The notes under the pieces are model-generated. The model was not told the origin of the DNA. It saw only the letters and a program-made list of their open reading frames with translations, and did not search any database. Shown here one piece after another: positions 36,276 to 49,294 of a DNA stretch of 64,000 nucleotides. How positions within the stretch are numbered: position 1 is the stretch's first letter; each line of letters begins with the position of its first letter. The stretch lies in contig OZ244557.1 of NCBI GenBank assembly GCA_965217625.1, forward strand, positions 682,001-746,000, read 5' to 3'. The position numbers were made by a program, and so were the translations under genes. The DNA comes from TK10-74A sp965217625 (GTDB lineage Bacteria; Chloroflexota; Dehalococcoidia; Bin125).

Positions 36276-36417
36276 ATGGAGTGTCGCCGGGCGCACGGTC
36301 GCTGGGCGGACCGGGGAACCGGGGAATCGGCCCCGGCGTATGTTAAGCGATGCATGAACTCCGCCCGACGGCGTCGTACGCGGCGCGGGCGGAAATAGCT
36401 ACCGATCGGAGGACCCC

Positions 36418-36702
36418 ATGATCCGGCACGTGCGGGAAATCAGCTGCCTGGCCTGTGGCCGGGATCTGGGCCGCATCGAGGCGGCCCGGGGCGAGGTACG
36501 TCGCGTCCCGCCCGGGCCATCCCCGAGCACGGCCGACGCCGTGCTCAAGCGCGGGCACGGACTCGTCTGCGGACGCTGCGGCGGCCGGGCGCTGGTCGGT
36601 CCGCGGGAGCGCATCTTCAGCTACACGAGCACGGCCGTCGCCGACGGGGCCCCCGACGAGGCGCACACGGAGACGCCCACGCAGACGCCGGAGGCCGCCT
36701 GA
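36418..36702 (+). CDS. Small zinc-ribbon protein
   Basis: A 94-residue protein with two Cys-x2-Cys pairs (CLACG at about residue 10, CGRCGG at about 51) spaced about 41 apart, a zinc-ribbon pattern. The C-terminus is Thr/Pro/Glu-rich and likely disordered. The ATG has GGAGG upstream with good spacing. No family was recognised. It may be controlled by the ArsR-type regulator, given the repeats upstream. Confidence 0.68.
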   Translation: MIRHVREISCLACGRDLGRIEAARGEVRRVPPGPSPSTADAVLKRGHGLVCGRCGGRALVGPRERIFSYTSTAVADGAPDEAHTETPTQTPEAA

Positions 36703-36787
36703 TCCGTGCGCGGCCGGGCATGGGGAAGACGGCGCCGCCGTCAGGCGATACCGTGACGCTGCCGGTCGGCGCCGGGAGCACCCAGCC

Positions 36788-38200
36788 ATGACGACGACGC
36801 CCCCCGCCGACGCCCCCGCCTTCGCCCACGGGCCAGCGATGACCATCGACGCGCGATTCCTGGACACCCACCAGCGTTCCGCCGCCCTGCACGCGGGCGC
36901 GTCGGCGCTGCTGCCCGGCGGGATCACGCACGACATCCGGCACTTCGAGCCGTTCCCCATCTACGTCGAGCGCGCCGCCGGACCCCGCAAGTGGGACGTC
37001 GACGGCAACGAGATCATCGACTTCGTGATGGGGCACGGCGCGCTGCTGTACGGACACGCGCACCCGCTGCTGGTCGACGCCGTATCGCGGCAGATCCGGC
37101 GCGGCACCCACTACGGGGCCTCGCACGAGCGCGAGATCGAGTGGGCGTCGCTGATCGTGGAGTTGCTCCCCTCGGCGGAGAAGGTGCGCTTCATGGCCTC
37201 GGGCACCGAAGCGACGATGCTGGCGGCCCGGCTGGCGCGCTCGGCCACCGGACGCTCGAAGCTGCTCAAGCTGCGCGATCACTTCCACGGCTGGAACGAC
37301 AGCTGGGGCATCGAACTCGTGACGCAGCCCGGCGGCGACGTCGTGGGGCTGCCCCCGGCCATGACCGACGCCGCGCTCGTTTTCGATCAGCACGACGCGG
37401 CGGGCATCGCGGCGGCGCTGGCGGGCCGGGACGTCGCGGCGGTGATCTGCGAGCCGGGCGGCGCCCACTGGGGCGCGCTGCCGCTGCACCCGGAGATGCT
37501 GGCCCAACTCCGCGAGTTGACGTCGGCGACCGGGACGCTGCTCATCTTCGACGAGGTGGTCACCGGCTTCCGCGCGTCGCCGCACGGCTATCAGGGGCTG
37601 ACCGGCGTCACGCCCGACCTCACGACGCTCGCCAAGATCGTCGCCGGCGGGCTGCCGGGCGGCGCCGTCGCCGGCCGGGCGGACCTGCTGGACCAGATCG
37701 TCGCGCCCATGGCGACGCCGCCCGCGGGGGAGCCCGCGACGACGCGCGTGCGGCACCCGGGCACCTTCAACGCCAACCCGCTGACGGCCGCCGCCGGCGT
37801 CGCCGCGCTCCGCGGTCTGCGCGACGGCGGCCCGGTGCGCGCGGCCCACGCCGCCGGGGAGCGGCTCTGCCGGGGCTGGAACGCGGCCATCCGCAGCGCC
37901 GAGGTCCCCGGCGCCGCCTACTGCCAGGGGTCGATGGTGCACGTCGTCCTGGGCCGCGATCTGCCGCCGCCCGAGGACGGGCTGAGCTGGAACTTCGCCG
38001 CGGCGGGGCGTCCGGCGACCACTCCGCGGACGCCGCCGGCGATCGAGTGGCCGTTCCGGCGCAGCCTCCTGCAGCACGGCGTCGATCTGATCGGGATGGG
38101 CGCGCTGACGTCGGCCGTCCACAGCGAGGCCGACATCGACACGGCGATCGACGCGTTCGCCACCGCCCTGGCGGACCTGCGCCGGGAGTCGATCCTCTAG
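36788..38200 (+). CDS. Class III aminotransferase (glutamate-1-semialdehyde aminomutase-like)
   Basis: A 470-residue PLP enzyme of fold type I, class III. Motifs: SGTEATMLAARLARSATGR, HFHGWND, IFDEVVTGFR (with the PLP-contacting Asp), and the Schiff-base lysine in TTLAKIVAGGLPGGA. The N-terminus PLPGGITHDIRHF resembles glutamate-1-semialdehyde 2,1-aminomutase, but these motifs also fit related transaminases, so the substrate is open. No other haem genes are nearby. ATG 36788 has GGGAG upstream. The last 62 bp of the gene (38142-38203) recur at 39350-39411 beyond the nuclease gene. Confidence 0.9.
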   Translation: MTTTPPADAPAFAHGPAMTIDARFLDTHQRSAALHAGASALLPGGITHDIRHFEPFPIYVERAAGPRKWDVDGNEIIDFVMGHGALLYGHAHPLLVDAVSRQIRRGTHYGASHEREIEWASLIVELLPSAEKVRFMASGTEATMLAARLARSATGRSKLLKLRDHFHGWNDSWGIELVTQPGGDVVGLPPAMTDAALVFDQHDAAGIAAALAGRDVAAVICEPGGAHWGALPLHPEMLAQLRELTSATGTLLIFDEVVTGFRASPHGYQGLTGVTPDLTTLAKIVAGGLPGGAVAGRADLLDQIVAPMATPPAGEPATTRVRHPGTFNANPLTAAAGVAALRGLRDGGPVRAAHAAGERLCRGWNAAIRSAEVPGAAYCQGSMVHVVLGRDLPPPEDGLSWNFAAAGRPATTPRTPPAIEWPFRRSLLQHGVDLIGMGALTSAVHSEADIDTAIDAFATALADLRRESIL

Positions 38201-38203
38201 CCA
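38142..38203 (+). repeat. Direct repeat, copy 1 (3' end of aminotransferase)
   Basis: About 62 bp covering the last 19 codons of the aminotransferase and a few bases after the stop. The matching copy at 39350-39411 differs at about four positions. In the aminotransferase frame both read AIDAFA-(T/A)-ALADLRRESIL and stop. Confidence 0.9.
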
Positions 38204-38381
38204 GCGCCGTGCCCGCGCACGCCTCGCGCGCCCGGCTGAGGCCCCTGCTCGCCCGCGTCCGGCTCCATCCGGGCGCGCTGCGCTACATGGGCCCGGGGCG
38301 GGGGAGACGTGGCTCCTCCTATGGGCCGCTCCCGCGATGCCAGCCTCGGCTACCCTTGCGCCTTGAGCGGAGAGCATGGTG

Positions 38382-39347
38382 ATGGCCAACTTGGGCATGT
38401 GGACGATCGACGGCGACGCCCCGCGGCGCGTGGCCCCCTCCGGCGTTGGCCTTGAGCGCCACCTTGAGGACTGGATCGCGAACGACTGCTCCCTGCTCGC
38501 CGACGGGCTCACCGTGGTCGGCCGCCAGGTTTGGCTTGAAGGTGGCCCGCTCGATCTCCTCGCCATCGACCGGCAAGAACGATGGGTCGTCATCGAACTC
38601 AAGCGCGAGCGGCTGTATCGTGACGCGCTCGCGCAGGCGCTCGACTATACCGCGTCGATCGCGGGCATGGACGGCAATGACCTGGAAGCGCTGCTTCGGC
38701 CGGGTCTCGCAAGGCTTGGCGACCCCGATAAACTGGCGCCCTTGGTAAGGAGACAATTGGACGGCGAGGACGAGGGCCGCGATGTGGCCGTCGTCCTCGC
38801 CGGCGTCGGCGTGGACGCCGGGCTGGAGCGCATTGTCGCCCACCTCGGCGGATACGGGGTGCCGATCACCATTGTGAGCTTCGACGCGTTCCGGCCGCCG
38901 GACGGGCCGCTCCTGCTGATTCGGGCGGTCACCGAGGAGGGGACGCGCCCGCTACGCCGGGCGCCCGGCGCGCACCGCTCGGTTGCCGAGATCCGCGTGC
39001 TCGCCGATGAGGCGGGGGTCGCGGAACCCTTCGACCGCTTCCTCGAGATGGCGCGGGACGCGGGCCTCAAGGTGCGGCCATACCGCTGGGCGGTCATGAT
39101 CGCGCCCCCAGCAAACCGCAACCGCTTCCTGATGTACGCGCGACCCGAGGCGGGGGGCATCGTGCTCAGCGCCGGGCCGGCGGAGTTCGCGGAGTTCTTT
39201 CCGCCGCTCACGGAGGACGAGGCGACAGCGGCCATCGGACCCTACAGTGGCGAGTCACTGTTCCTGGCCGGCGCCGAACTCGACGCGCGCCTCGACCAGA
39301 TCGAGGAGTTCCTCACAGCGCTCCCGCGCCCGGGCGACGACGGCTAG
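38382..39347 (+). CDS. NucS-like (DUF91) PD-(D/E)XK nuclease
   Basis: A 321-residue protein. The N-terminal 85 residues carry the nuclease core: Glu25 and Glu29 in GLERHLEDW, Asp58 in PLDLLAID and Glu72-Leu-Lys74 in VVIELKRER, the D-(E)xK triad of the NucS/EndoMS mismatch endonuclease family. The rest, about 230 residues, is not the DNA-binding domain of NucS that I would expect at the N-terminus; it contains VAVVLAGVGVDAGLERIVAH and YRWAVMIAPPANRNRF segments of unknown fold. It could be a repair enzyme or a defence nuclease. ATG 38382 has GGAG about 8 nt upstream. GC looks locally lower. Bracketed by the direct repeats, it seems to have been gained. Confidence 0.8.
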   Translation: MANLGMWTIDGDAPRRVAPSGVGLERHLEDWIANDCSLLADGLTVVGRQVWLEGGPLDLLAIDRQERWVVIELKRERLYRDALAQALDYTASIAGMDGNDLEALLRPGLARLGDPDKLAPLVRRQLDGEDEGRDVAVVLAGVGVDAGLERIVAHLGGYGVPITIVSFDAFRPPDGPLLLIRAVTEEGTRPLRRAPGAHRSVAEIRVLADEAGVAEPFDRFLEMARDAGLKVRPYRWAVMIAPPANRNRFLMYARPEAGGIVLSAGPAEFAEFFPPLTEDEATAAIGPYSGESLFLAGAELDARLDQIEEFLTALPRPGDDG

Positions 39348-39349
39348 GC

Positions 39350-39411
39350 CGGCGATCGACGCCTTCGCCGCCGCCCTGGCCGACCTGCGCCGGGAGTCGA
39401 TCCTCTAGCCA
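39350..39411 (+). repeat. Direct repeat, copy 2 (relic of aminotransferase 3' end)
   Basis: The downstream copy has no start and no coding sequence before it beyond the nuclease stop. It keeps the frame and stop of the aminotransferase tail, so it is a relic of a duplication or recombination event that brought in or bracketed the nuclease gene. Confidence 0.85.
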
Positions 39412-39764
39412 ACCCCCCGGCCCGCGGCGCCGCCTGATGCCCGCTCCGGTGGCTCTGCCCCTCGCCGATTGACAACAGGCCCCTCGACAACAGGGGCCAA
39501 AGAATGAGAAAATAATCACAGAGTCCGCCGCCGGGGGCCCGACTCGGCGGACGTTACAGAACGTCTGCTAGTCTGGTCGCACTGCCGACCCTGGACCTTC
39601 GCTTCGACCGAACGAAGTTCGAGGGCCCGCGCGGCGAGCAGCCCGGCTCCCATCCGGCCAGGGGCGCGACCGCCGCTGGGTGACCTGCTCACCCGGCGAG
39701 GCGTTCCCCTTTTCCCCGGATCGCGCCCCCTGGCGCGCGATTCCCGCCCCGGAGACAACGACCC
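39412..39764 (+). other. gltB upstream region
   Basis: 353 bp without a gene. It contains a TTGACA (39469-39474), a hairpin GGCCCC/GGGGCC (39478-39483 with 39493-39498) with the direct repeat GACAACAGG, an A/T-rich stretch at 39501-39520 and a short hairpin CGAAC/GTTCG near 39608-39620. These suggest the promoter and leader of gltBD, but no clear -10 at the right spacing was found. Confidence 0.4.
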
Positions 39765-44387
<4,623 letters not shown>

Positions 44388-44392
44388 GCATC

Positions 44393-45835
44393 ATGGGCAA
44401 GACGACCGGCTTCAAGGAGTACCCCCGCGCCCTGCCGCCCCGCCGCCCCGCGACGGCCCGCATCGCCGACCACCTGGAGCTGTACGAGGAATGGCCGCGC
44501 GAGAACGTCCAGCAGCAGGCCGCGCGCTGCATGGACTGCGGCATCCCCTTCTGCCACACCGGCTGCCCGCTGGGCAATCTCATCCCCGAGTGGAACGACC
44601 TGACCTACCACGGCCGCTGGGACGACGCGACGCGCCGCCTGCTGGCGACGAACAACTTCCCCGAGTTCACCGGTCGCATCTGCCCCGCCCCCTGCGAGGT
44701 GTCCTGCACGCTGGCGATCAACAAGGACCCGATCACCATCGAGCTGATCGAGAAGTCGATCAGCGACGTGGGCTTCGCGAACGGCTGGATCCGGCCCGAG
44801 CCCCCCCAGACCCGGACCGGCAAGTCGGTGGCCGTCGTGGGGTCGGGGCCGGCCGGGCTGGCGGCGGCGCAGCAGCTCAACCGCGCCGGCCATCGCGTGA
44901 CGGTCTTCGAGCGCGACGAGGCGATCGGCGGGCTGCTGCGCCTGGGCATCCCCGACTTCAAGCTGCCGGCCGAGATCGTGCAGCGCCGCGTCGACCTGAT
45001 GGCCGAGGAAGGCATCGACTTCCGCACCAACGCCCACGTCGGCGTCAGCGTGCAGACCTCCGAGTTGCGCAACCGCTTCGACGCCATCGTGCTGGCCACC
45101 GGCTCCACCGTCCCGCGCGACCTGCCCGTGCCGGGCCGGGAGCTGGACGGCGTGCACTTCGCGATGGAGTACCTGCCGCAGCAGAATCGGGTCAACGCGG
45201 GCGACGTGGTGCGCGACCAGATCCTGGCCACGGACAAGCACGTCATCATCCTGGGCGGCGGCGACACCGGCGCCGACTGCCTGGGCACCGCCCATCGCCA
45301 GGGCGCAGCCTCGGTGACGCAGTTCGAGTTGCTGCCCGAGCCCCCCGGCGCCCGCGCCGAGGACAACCCCTGGCCGCAGTGGTCGCGGGTGCTGCATCTC
45401 TCCGCCGCCCACGAAGAGGGCGGCGCGCGCGACTACAACATCTCCACGACGGCGCTCACGGGCGGCGCGGGCAAGGTCGAGAAGCTGCACGCCGTCCGCG
45501 TGGGCTGGAAGCCGCAGGACGGCGGCCGCCCGGCGATGGAGCCCCAGCCCGGCAGCGACTTCGAGGTCGAGGCCGGCCTGGTGCTGCTGGCGATGGGCTT
45601 CCTGCACCCGGAGCAGAACACCGTGGTGCAAGACCTGGGCGTCGCCCTGGACGGCCGCGGCAACGTGGCCACCGACGCCAACAAGATGACCAACCAGGAC
45701 GGCGTCTTCGTCGCCGGCGACGCCCGCCGCGGCCAATCCCTGGTCGTTTGGGCGATCGCGGAGGGGCGCGCCGCCGCGCACGGCGTCGACGCCTACCTCA
45801 TGGGCGAGACCAGCCTGCCCTGGGTGCAGGTCTAG
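44393..45835 (+). CDS. gltD: Glutamate synthase small subunit
   Basis: The 480-residue GOGAT beta subunit, a NAD(P)H-FAD oxidoreductase that passes electrons to GltB. N-terminal cysteines for two 4Fe-4S clusters are visible: ARCMDCGIPFCHTGCPLGN and GRICPAPCEVSCTLAI. FAD site: VVGSGPAGLAAAQQL; NADPH site: IILGGGDTGADCLGTA; a C-terminal GVFVAGDARRGQSLVVWAI closes the flavin site. It is 5 nt from gltB. Confidence 0.98.
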   Translation: MGKTTGFKEYPRALPPRRPATARIADHLELYEEWPRENVQQQAARCMDCGIPFCHTGCPLGNLIPEWNDLTYHGRWDDATRRLLATNNFPEFTGRICPAPCEVSCTLAINKDPITIELIEKSISDVGFANGWIRPEPPQTRTGKSVAVVGSGPAGLAAAQQLNRAGHRVTVFERDEAIGGLLRLGIPDFKLPAEIVQRRVDLMAEEGIDFRTNAHVGVSVQTSELRNRFDAIVLATGSTVPRDLPVPGRELDGVHFAMEYLPQQNRVNAGDVVRDQILATDKHVIILGGGDTGADCLGTAHRQGAASVTQFELLPEPPGARAEDNPWPQWSRVLHLSAAHEEGGARDYNISTTALTGGAGKVEKLHAVRVGWKPQDGGRPAMEPQPGSDFEVEAGLVLLAMGFLHPEQNTVVQDLGVALDGRGNVATDANKMTNQDGVFVAGDARRGQSLVVWAIAEGRAAAHGVDAYLMGETSLPWVQV

Positions 45836-45842
45836 CGGCCCC

Positions 45843-46610
45843 TCAGCCTCCGGCGGCCCGCACCGTCTTGAGCCCGCGACGGGCCCCCTGCGCGATGTAC
45901 TGGCCGTCGGTGCCGATGTTGAGGAACTTCCAGCCCTCGGTCACGCGGCGGGCGGCTTCCTCTTCGCCGGAGCAGTAGATGCCCGGCGCGACGCCGTTGC
46001 GCAGCGACCCGGCCAGCACCTCGGCGCACGCGGCCACGTGATCCGGATGCGGGTTGTCGCCGATCACCGGGACGCCCAGCGACATCGCCAGGTCGGCCGG
46101 GCCGATCAGGGTGGCATCCACCCCCGGCACCGAGAGGATCTCGTCGATCCGCTCCACGGCGCCGATCGTTTCGATCTGGATGATGCAGGCGATCTCCTCG
46201 TCGGCATGGGCGCCGTAGTCGGAGCCGCCGTACATGCCGCCCCGGTAGGGGCCGAACCCCCGGATGCCGCGCGGCGGGTAGCGGCAGGCCGCGACGGCCT
46301 GCTCGGCTTCGGCCGCCGTGTTGACCCACGGGATCACGACGCCGTACGCGCCGCCGTCCAGCACGCGCTTGACCTGCACGGGATCGTTCCACTGCACCCG
46401 CGCGATGGGGATCGTGTCCGTCGACGAGATGACCTGCATCATCTGCACCATCGTCAGGATGTCGACGGGGCTGTGCTCGCCGTCGACGCAGAGCCAGTCG
46501 AAGCCGGCGTGCGCCATCTGCTCGGCGACGATGGTGCTGGCGCTGCCGAGCCACGCCCCGAGGGCGGGTTGGTCGTCGGCCCAAAGCCGCTTGATCGTGT
46601 TCGGTCGCAT
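45843..46610 (-). CDS. HpcH/HpaI-family aldolase
   Basis: A 255-residue class II (metal-dependent) aldolase of the HpcH/HpaI/GarL family that cleaves 2-keto-3-deoxy-type acids into pyruvate and an aldehyde. Active-site elements: VDGEHSPVD (His base), RVQWNDP (Arg), QIETIGAV (metal Glu) and GPADLAMSLG (metal Asp). A second copy lies just upstream (46717) at about 87% identity; differences include Pro/Ala next to the metal Asp. ATG has GGAGGAG upstream. Natural substrate unknown. Confidence 0.95.
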   Translation of the reverse strand: MRPNTIKRLWADDQPALGAWLGSASTIVAEQMAHAGFDWLCVDGEHSPVDILTMVQMMQVISSTDTIPIARVQWNDPVQVKRVLDGGAYGVVIPWVNTAAEAEQAVAACRYPPRGIRGFGPYRGGMYGGSDYGAHADEEIACIIQIETIGAVERIDEILSVPGVDATLIGPADLAMSLGVPVIGDNPHPDHVAACAEVLAGSLRNGVAPGIYCSGEEEAARRVTEGWKFLNIGTDGQYIAQGARRGLKTVRAAGG

Positions 46611-46716
46611 TAATCTCCTCCAGGGATGTCGGTTCCACTGTGGTGCTTTTCAATGGCGTGCCGCTGCGCTGACGCCCCGCCGAGTCTAGACAGCGATCGG
46701 CCTTGCGTCGCCCGCG

Positions 46717-47484
46717 TCAGGTTGCGGCGGCCCGCACGATCTCAAGCGCGCGGCGCGCGCCCTGCGCGATGTACTGCCCGTCGGCGCCGATGTTGAGGAA
46801 CTTCCAGCCCTCGGCCACGCGGCGGGCCGCTTCCTGCTCGCCGGAGCAGCCGATGCCCGGCGCGACGCCGTGGCGCAGCGCCCCGGCCAGCACTTCGGCG
46901 CACGCCGCGACGTGGTCCGGGTGCGGGTTGTCGCCGATCACCGGGACGCCCATCGACAGCGCCAGATCGGCCGCGCCGATGAATGTGGCATCCACCCCCG
47001 GCACGGAGAGGATCTCGTCGATCCGCTCCACGGCGCCGATCGTCTCGATCTGGACGATGCAGGCGATCTCGTCGTCGGCGTGGGCGGCGTAGTCGGAGCC
47101 GCCGTACATGGCGCCCCGGTAGGGGCCGTAGCCCCGGATGCCGCGCGGCGGGTAGCGGCAGGCCGCGACGGCCTGCTCGGCCTCGGCCGCCGTGTTGACC
47201 CACGGGATGATGACGCCGTAGGCGCCCCCGTCGAGCACGCGCTTGACCTGCACCGGGTCGTTCCACTGCACCCGCACGATGGGAATCGTGTCGGTCGCGG
47301 AGATGACCTGCATCATCTGCACGATCGTCAGGAGGTCGGCGGGGCTGTGCTCGCCGTCGATGTAGAGCCAATCGAAGCCGGCGTGCGCCATCTGCTCGGC
47401 GACGATGGTGCTGGCGGTCTGCAGCCGGGCCCCCAGGGCGGGCTTGCCCTCGGCCCAGAGCCGCTTGATCGTGTTCGGCCGCAT
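46717..47484 (-). CDS. HpcH/HpaI-family aldolase (tandem paralogue)
   Basis: A 255-residue paralogue of the downstream gene, with the same motifs: IDGEHSPAD, RVQWNDP, QIETIGAV and GAADLALSMG (Ala replaces Pro before Ala-Asp). The length is identical and I count about 34 substitutions, so the pair arose by a recent tandem duplication. Most changes are conservative. GGAGGAG precedes its ATG. The two have separate ribosome-binding sites and a gap of 106 nt. Confidence 0.95.
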   Translation of the reverse strand: MRPNTIKRLWAEGKPALGARLQTASTIVAEQMAHAGFDWLYIDGEHSPADLLTIVQMMQVISATDTIPIVRVQWNDPVQVKRVLDGGAYGVIIPWVNTAAEAEQAVAACRYPPRGIRGYGPYRGAMYGGSDYAAHADDEIACIVQIETIGAVERIDEILSVPGVDATFIGAADLALSMGVPVIGDNPHPDHVAACAEVLAGALRHGVAPGIGCSGEQEAARRVAEGWKFLNIGADGQYIAQGARRALEIVRAAAT

Positions 47485-47533
47485 GCTCTCCTCCGGGGAT
47501 CGCCGATCGGCCCCGTGCCGCTCGGCGCTGCGG

Positions 47534-47902
47534 CTACACGTGCGTCTGGATGGCCGAGCGGGGGTCCCGGGGAATCACGCGGCGCAGCCGCTTGCCGTCG
47601 CGCGTGATCCGGTAGCGACGCCCGCCGCTGCCCCCGCTGTCCGGCCGCTCAGCCTCGCCCTGACCGTCCGGCACGCGCTCGATCAGGCGCAGCGACTCCA
47701 GTCGCACCAGGCTCAGGCGGACCTGCATTGGGTTGGCGGTTCTGCGCCCGGCCAGCACCGCGTCGCGCAGATCCTGCATCATGGCGCTATCGACGCGCAT
47801 CAGGTGGACCAGGATCAGCTGCTCGACGACGTCCAATTCGACCTCGATGCGATCGGGCCGCAGCCGCTTCCACGCGCGTCGCAGCAGCGCCCGCGTCCGC
47901 AT
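47534..47902 (-). CDS. Winged-helix regulator-like protein
   Basis: A 122-residue protein: an N-terminal helix (RIEVELDVVEQLILVHLMRV), a segment with DLRDAVLAGRRTANPMQVRLSLVRLESLRLIER resembling a helix-turn-helix and recognition helix, and a wing RRYRITRDGKRLRRV, the PadR-like plan. Its ATG (47902) overlaps by one base the TGA of the CoA-transferase upstream, so it is co-translated and may regulate this cluster. Confidence 0.68.
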   Translation of the reverse strand: MRTRALLRRAWKRLRPDRIEVELDVVEQLILVHLMRVDSAMMQDLRDAVLAGRRTANPMQVRLSLVRLESLRLIERVPDGQGEAERPDSGGSGGRRYRITRDGKRLRRVIPRDPRSAIQTHV

Positions 47903-49137
47903 CAGCTCTCCAGGTAGGCGGCGATGTCGGGGCCGCCCTCCGTCGCGACGACATCCGCCGCGGCGAGGTCGTCGATAGCGCCGTCGTCGAGCCCCAGCCA
48001 CTCCCCCAGCACCGCCCGCGTGTCCTGCCCGTAGGCCGGACCCGGCCCGCCGGCGCGGCCCGGCGTCCGCGACAGCCGCAGCGGCGACTCCGACAGCCGC
48101 AGCCGGCCGGCCACCGGATGATCCACCTCCGCCACCATCTCGCGATGCCGGATCTGCTCCTGCGAGACCGCCTGCGAGATCGTGTTCAGCGGCCCGACCA
48201 CCATCCCGTAGGGCGAGAGCATCTCGATCCACTCGTCGGTGGTGCGTTGCCGCATCGCCTCGAACAGCAGCGGCTCCAACTCGGCGTGGTTCTGGGTGCG
48301 CTTGTAGGACGTGTCGAAGCGCTCGTCGTTGATCAGGTCCACGCGGTCGATCGCGGCGCAGTACAGCTCCCACTGATTGGCGACCCCCCAGGTCAGCGCC
48401 AGCACCAGCCAGCCGTCCGCCGTGGGGAAGGCCTGGAACGGCGTCGCCGACGGGTGTCGCGTCCCGATCCGCCCGGGCTCGACTCCCGTCGCGAAGTAGC
48501 GCGCCACCGCGTTCTCCAGGATCGCGATCTGGCTGTCCAGCATCGAGAGGTCCAGCATCTGGCCCTCACCGCTGCGCTCGCGCTCCTGCAGGGCCGCGAG
48601 CACCCCGATGGCCGCGTAGAGTCCCGCCGCGATGTCCCCGAGCGACAGACCGGGCCGGGCCGGGGGGCCGTCGGGGTGGCCCGTGATGCTCATCACGCCG
48701 CCCATGCCCTGGATCACGATGTCGAGCGCGGGCCGATCCTTCAGCGGCCCGGTCTGCCCGAAGCCCGATGTGGCCGAGTAGATGATGCGGGGGTTGCGCG
48801 CGCGCAGCACGTCGTAGCCCAGCCCCAGCCGATCCATGGTGCCGGCCGTGAAGTTCTCCATCACGACATCGGCCTGCTCGACGAGTTGCAGGAACAGGTC
48901 TTTGCCCGCCGGGCTGCGCAGGTCGAGCGCGATCGAGCGCTTGCCCCGGTTGATGCTCTGGAAGTAGATGCTCTCGTTCGCCACGAAGGGGCCCGTCGTG
49001 CGGGCGAGATCCCCGTGCGGCGGCCGCTCCACCTTGACGACGTCGGCGCCCAGGTCGCCCAGGATCATGGAGGCGTAGGGGCCGGCCAGCACCCACGTCA
49101 GATCGAGCACGCGCAGCCCGTCGAGAGCCCCGGCCAT
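47902..49137 (-). CDS. CaiB/BaiF-family (family III) CoA-transferase
   Basis: A 411-residue family III CoA-transferase that moves CoA between carboxylic acids. N-terminal LDLTWVLAGPYASMILGDLGADVVKVERP and GKRSIALDLRSPAGK are canonical. The region expected to hold the aspartyl-CoA nucleophile reads RPALDIVIQGMGGVMSITG, with Asp present. Of the five family members here it is the only one in which I see this Asp. The ATG at 49137 follows a G-rich Shine-Dalgarno; the frame opens at 49224. An MFS gene is divergent. Confidence 0.93.
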   Translation of the reverse strand: MAGALDGLRVLDLTWVLAGPYASMILGDLGADVVKVERPPHGDLARTTGPFVANESIYFQSINRGKRSIALDLRSPAGKDLFLQLVEQADVVMENFTAGTMDRLGLGYDVLRARNPRIIYSATSGFGQTGPLKDRPALDIVIQGMGGVMSITGHPDGPPARPGLSLGDIAAGLYAAIGVLAALQERERSGEGQMLDLSMLDSQIAILENAVARYFATGVEPGRIGTRHPSATPFQAFPTADGWLVLALTWGVANQWELYCAAIDRVDLINDERFDTSYKRTQNHAELEPLLFEAMRQRTTDEWIEMLSPYGMVVGPLNTISQAVSQEQIRHREMVAEVDHPVAGRLRLSESPLRLSRTPGRAGGPGPAYGQDTRAVLGEWLGLDDGAIDDLAAADVVATEGGPDIAAYLES

Positions 49138-49294
49138 GCCTGTCCCCGTCCCATCGCGGCGCGCGTCCCGTGCAGGGGCGCGTCTCGCGCATCGCCCCGG
49201 CGGTGGGGCGTCATGCTCGCACACTCTACCGACCGCACACGTCAGAGTGAGCCGCTGAGGGGACAGAGCCCGCCCGAGTCGCTAGCGTCCGCAG

